NCBI GenBank assembly: GCA_009916335.1
Contig: SAAR01000163.1
Location: forward strand, 1 to 7,614
Source of the DNA: Erysipelotrichia bacterium
Lineage (GTDB): Bacteria > Bacillota_I > Bacilli_A > Erysipelotrichales > Erysipelotrichaceae
Length of the DNA stretch: 7,614 bases
Direction: 5' to 3'
A model generated the notes under the pieces. The model was not told where the DNA came from and did not search any database. It saw nothing but the letters and a program-made list of their open reading frames with translations. The translations under genes were made by a program, and so were the position numbers. This document shows, in pieces, positions 6,971 to 7,614 of this stretch. Position 1 is the first letter of the stretch. Every line of letters starts with the position of its first letter.

Positions 6971-7443
6971 TGATATTTGTAACTTTAGGAACGCAAGATA
7001 AAACGTTTGAGCGTCTATTAAAAAAACTTGATGAAATGATTGAAAAAGGGATTTTAAAAGATGAGATTATCGTACAGGCAGGAAGTACCAAATACCAAAG
7101 TAAGCATATGCAGATTTTTGATTTTATTGATATGGATACTTTTAACCATTATATTGAGGACTGTGATTTTATGATTACCCATGCAGGTGTTGGAACGATA
7201 ATTAATGGCATCAATCATGGCAAAAAGGTATTAGCAGTCGCAAGAAGAGAAAAATATGGCGAGCATGAAAATGATCACCAAGTAGAGATAACGACAAAAT
7301 TTAATGATCTTGGGTATATTGTTGGTTGTACAGAGGTAGATGAAATAGAAGAAAAATTCCCCTTGCTAGATGGTTTGAAAGTGAAACCATATGCGTCAAA
7401 TAATCAAAATTTTTGTCGATTAATCGAAAAATTAATTAAATAG
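6970..7443 (+). CDS. pssE: PssE/Cps14G-type (Alg13-like) catalytic glycosyltransferase subunit
   Basis: This 157-residue protein corresponds to the C-terminal, donor-binding half of a GT-B enzyme of the GT28/Alg13 type, and is expected to be catalytic only in complex with the preceding Alg14-like subunit. It starts with MIFVTLGTQ, the usual first strand and glycine loop. It then shows MITHAGVGTIINGINHGKKVL (68-88), with the conserved His71 and glycine-rich donor site, and YGEHENDHQVEI (96-107), the family signature for nucleotide-sugar binding. Ala91 replaces the proline often found before the Arg92-Arg93 pair. The ATG shares its A with the preceding stop (TAATG at 6968-6972). The ribosome site GGAGGG (6953-6958) lies inside the upstream gene, 11 bases before the start. 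An in-frame GTG at 6958 overlaps that site and is unlikely to be used. A strong terminator follows the stop codon by a few bases. Confidence 0.92.
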   Translation: MIFVTLGTQDKTFERLLKKLDEMIEKGILKDEIIVQAGSTKYQSKHMQIFDFIDMDTFNHYIEDCDFMITHAGVGTIINGINHGKKVLAVARREKYGEHENDHQVEITTKFNDLGYIVGCTEVDEIEEKFPLLDGLKVKPYASNNQNFCRLIEKLIK

Positions 7444-7445
7444 TT

Positions 7446-7472
7446 AAGCCAGATGTTTCTGGCTTTTGTGTT
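7446..7472 (+). terminator. Intrinsic terminator of the glycosyltransferase operon
   Basis: A perfect eight-pair stem (7446-7453 AAGCCAGA with 7458-7465 TCTGGCTT) and a four-base loop TGTT are followed by the T-rich tail TTGTGTTTTA. It begins two bases after the stop codon of the Alg13-like gene. Confidence 0.85.
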
Positions 7473-7475
7473 TTA

Positions 7476-7484
7476 TGGTACAAT
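7476..7484 (+). promoter_or_regulatory. Extended -10 promoter for the downstream GT2 gene
   Basis: TGGTACAAT matches TGn plus TACAAT, one base from consensus, immediately after the terminator and about 17-26 bases before the candidate start codons. No good -35 is visible. Its place between a terminator and a new gene supports it as a real, separate promoter. Confidence 0.55.
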
Positions 7485-7500
7485 AAATAGGTTGAAGTAG

Positions 7501-7614
7501 GTGAATAAATTGGTAAATAGTAATCAGAGAATTGGCTTTGTCATTTTGCATTATGAAGTGATGAACGAAACCGTTGCATGTATTGAATCGATTATTCGTT
7601 ACATTGATACAAAC
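7501..7614 (+). CDS. Family 2 glycosyltransferase, N-terminal fragment (runs off right edge)
   Basis: The frame opens just after a TAG at 7498-7500 and stays open to the window end. Its first residues include IGFVILHYEVMNETVACIES, the opening beta strand and first helix of GT-A fold, family 2 transferases of the rhamnosyl- or galactosyltransferase type found in capsule and exopolysaccharide loci. The nucleotide-binding DxD lies beyond the window, so function is assigned only from this N-terminal pattern. The start is uncertain: GTG at 7501 has no clear ribosome site, whereas TTG at 7510 has AGTAGGTG six bases upstream; no ATG lies before the conserved strand. It follows a terminator and probable promoter, so it is a separate transcription unit in the same polysaccharide neighbourhood. 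Confidence 0.72.
   Translation, partial: MNKLVNSNQRIGFVILHYEVMNETVACIESIIRYIDTN

Noticed and set aside
6825..7091. Minus-strand open frame of 88 codons across the PssD/PssE boundary
   Set aside because: It is antisense to two well-supported conserved genes and has no recognisable content.

Overview
The window is low-GC DNA with strong AGGAGG-type ribosome binding sites, a secreted multi-domain Gram-positive adhesin, an LCP-family cell-wall enzyme and a Firmicutes-style polysaccharide locus. This points to a Gram-positive Firmicute, plausibly a gut- or host-associated lineage such as an Erysipelotrichia or Lactobacillales relative. The placement is an inference from gene types and composition, not from a marker gene.

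Layout: (1) bases 3-~266, plus strand, hold an internal piece of a carbamoyl-phosphate-synthase-like ATP-grasp protein that enters from the left edge and is cut off abruptly. (2) Bases ~266-3832, minus strand, hold a large secreted adhesin: signal peptide, Cys-Gln thioester domain, eight CnaB/SpaA-like stalk domains and one VaFE domain. Its 3' end is fused to the antisense strand of the ATP-grasp piece, so the LPXTG anchor expected in this class is missing. (3) Bases 3833-4160 are a very AT-rich divergent intergenic region with runs of A and T at near-helical spacing. (4) Bases 4161-5135 encode a LytR-CpsA-Psr (LCP) protein with its own promoter and a hairpin behind it. (5) Bases 5222-6454 encode an M29 metallo-aminopeptidase. 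(6) Bases 6500-7443 encode a translationally overlapping Alg14-like/Alg13-like (PssD/Cps14F and PssE/Cps14G) glycosyltransferase pair, closed by a clear intrinsic terminator. (7) From about 7501 a family 2 glycosyltransferase begins and runs off the right edge.

Working together: the two-subunit glycosyltransferase and the GT2 enzyme would build a cell-surface polysaccharide, and an LCP enzyme is the kind of protein that attaches such polymers to peptidoglycan. The divergent adhesin is a second, protein-based surface structure. The aminopeptidase is a cytoplasmic housekeeping enzyme lying between them. I see no convincing wholly new system. The most noteworthy point is the abrupt junction near base 266, where two unrelated genes on opposite strands are both broken at the same place; it is either a real rearrangement or an assembly chimera.
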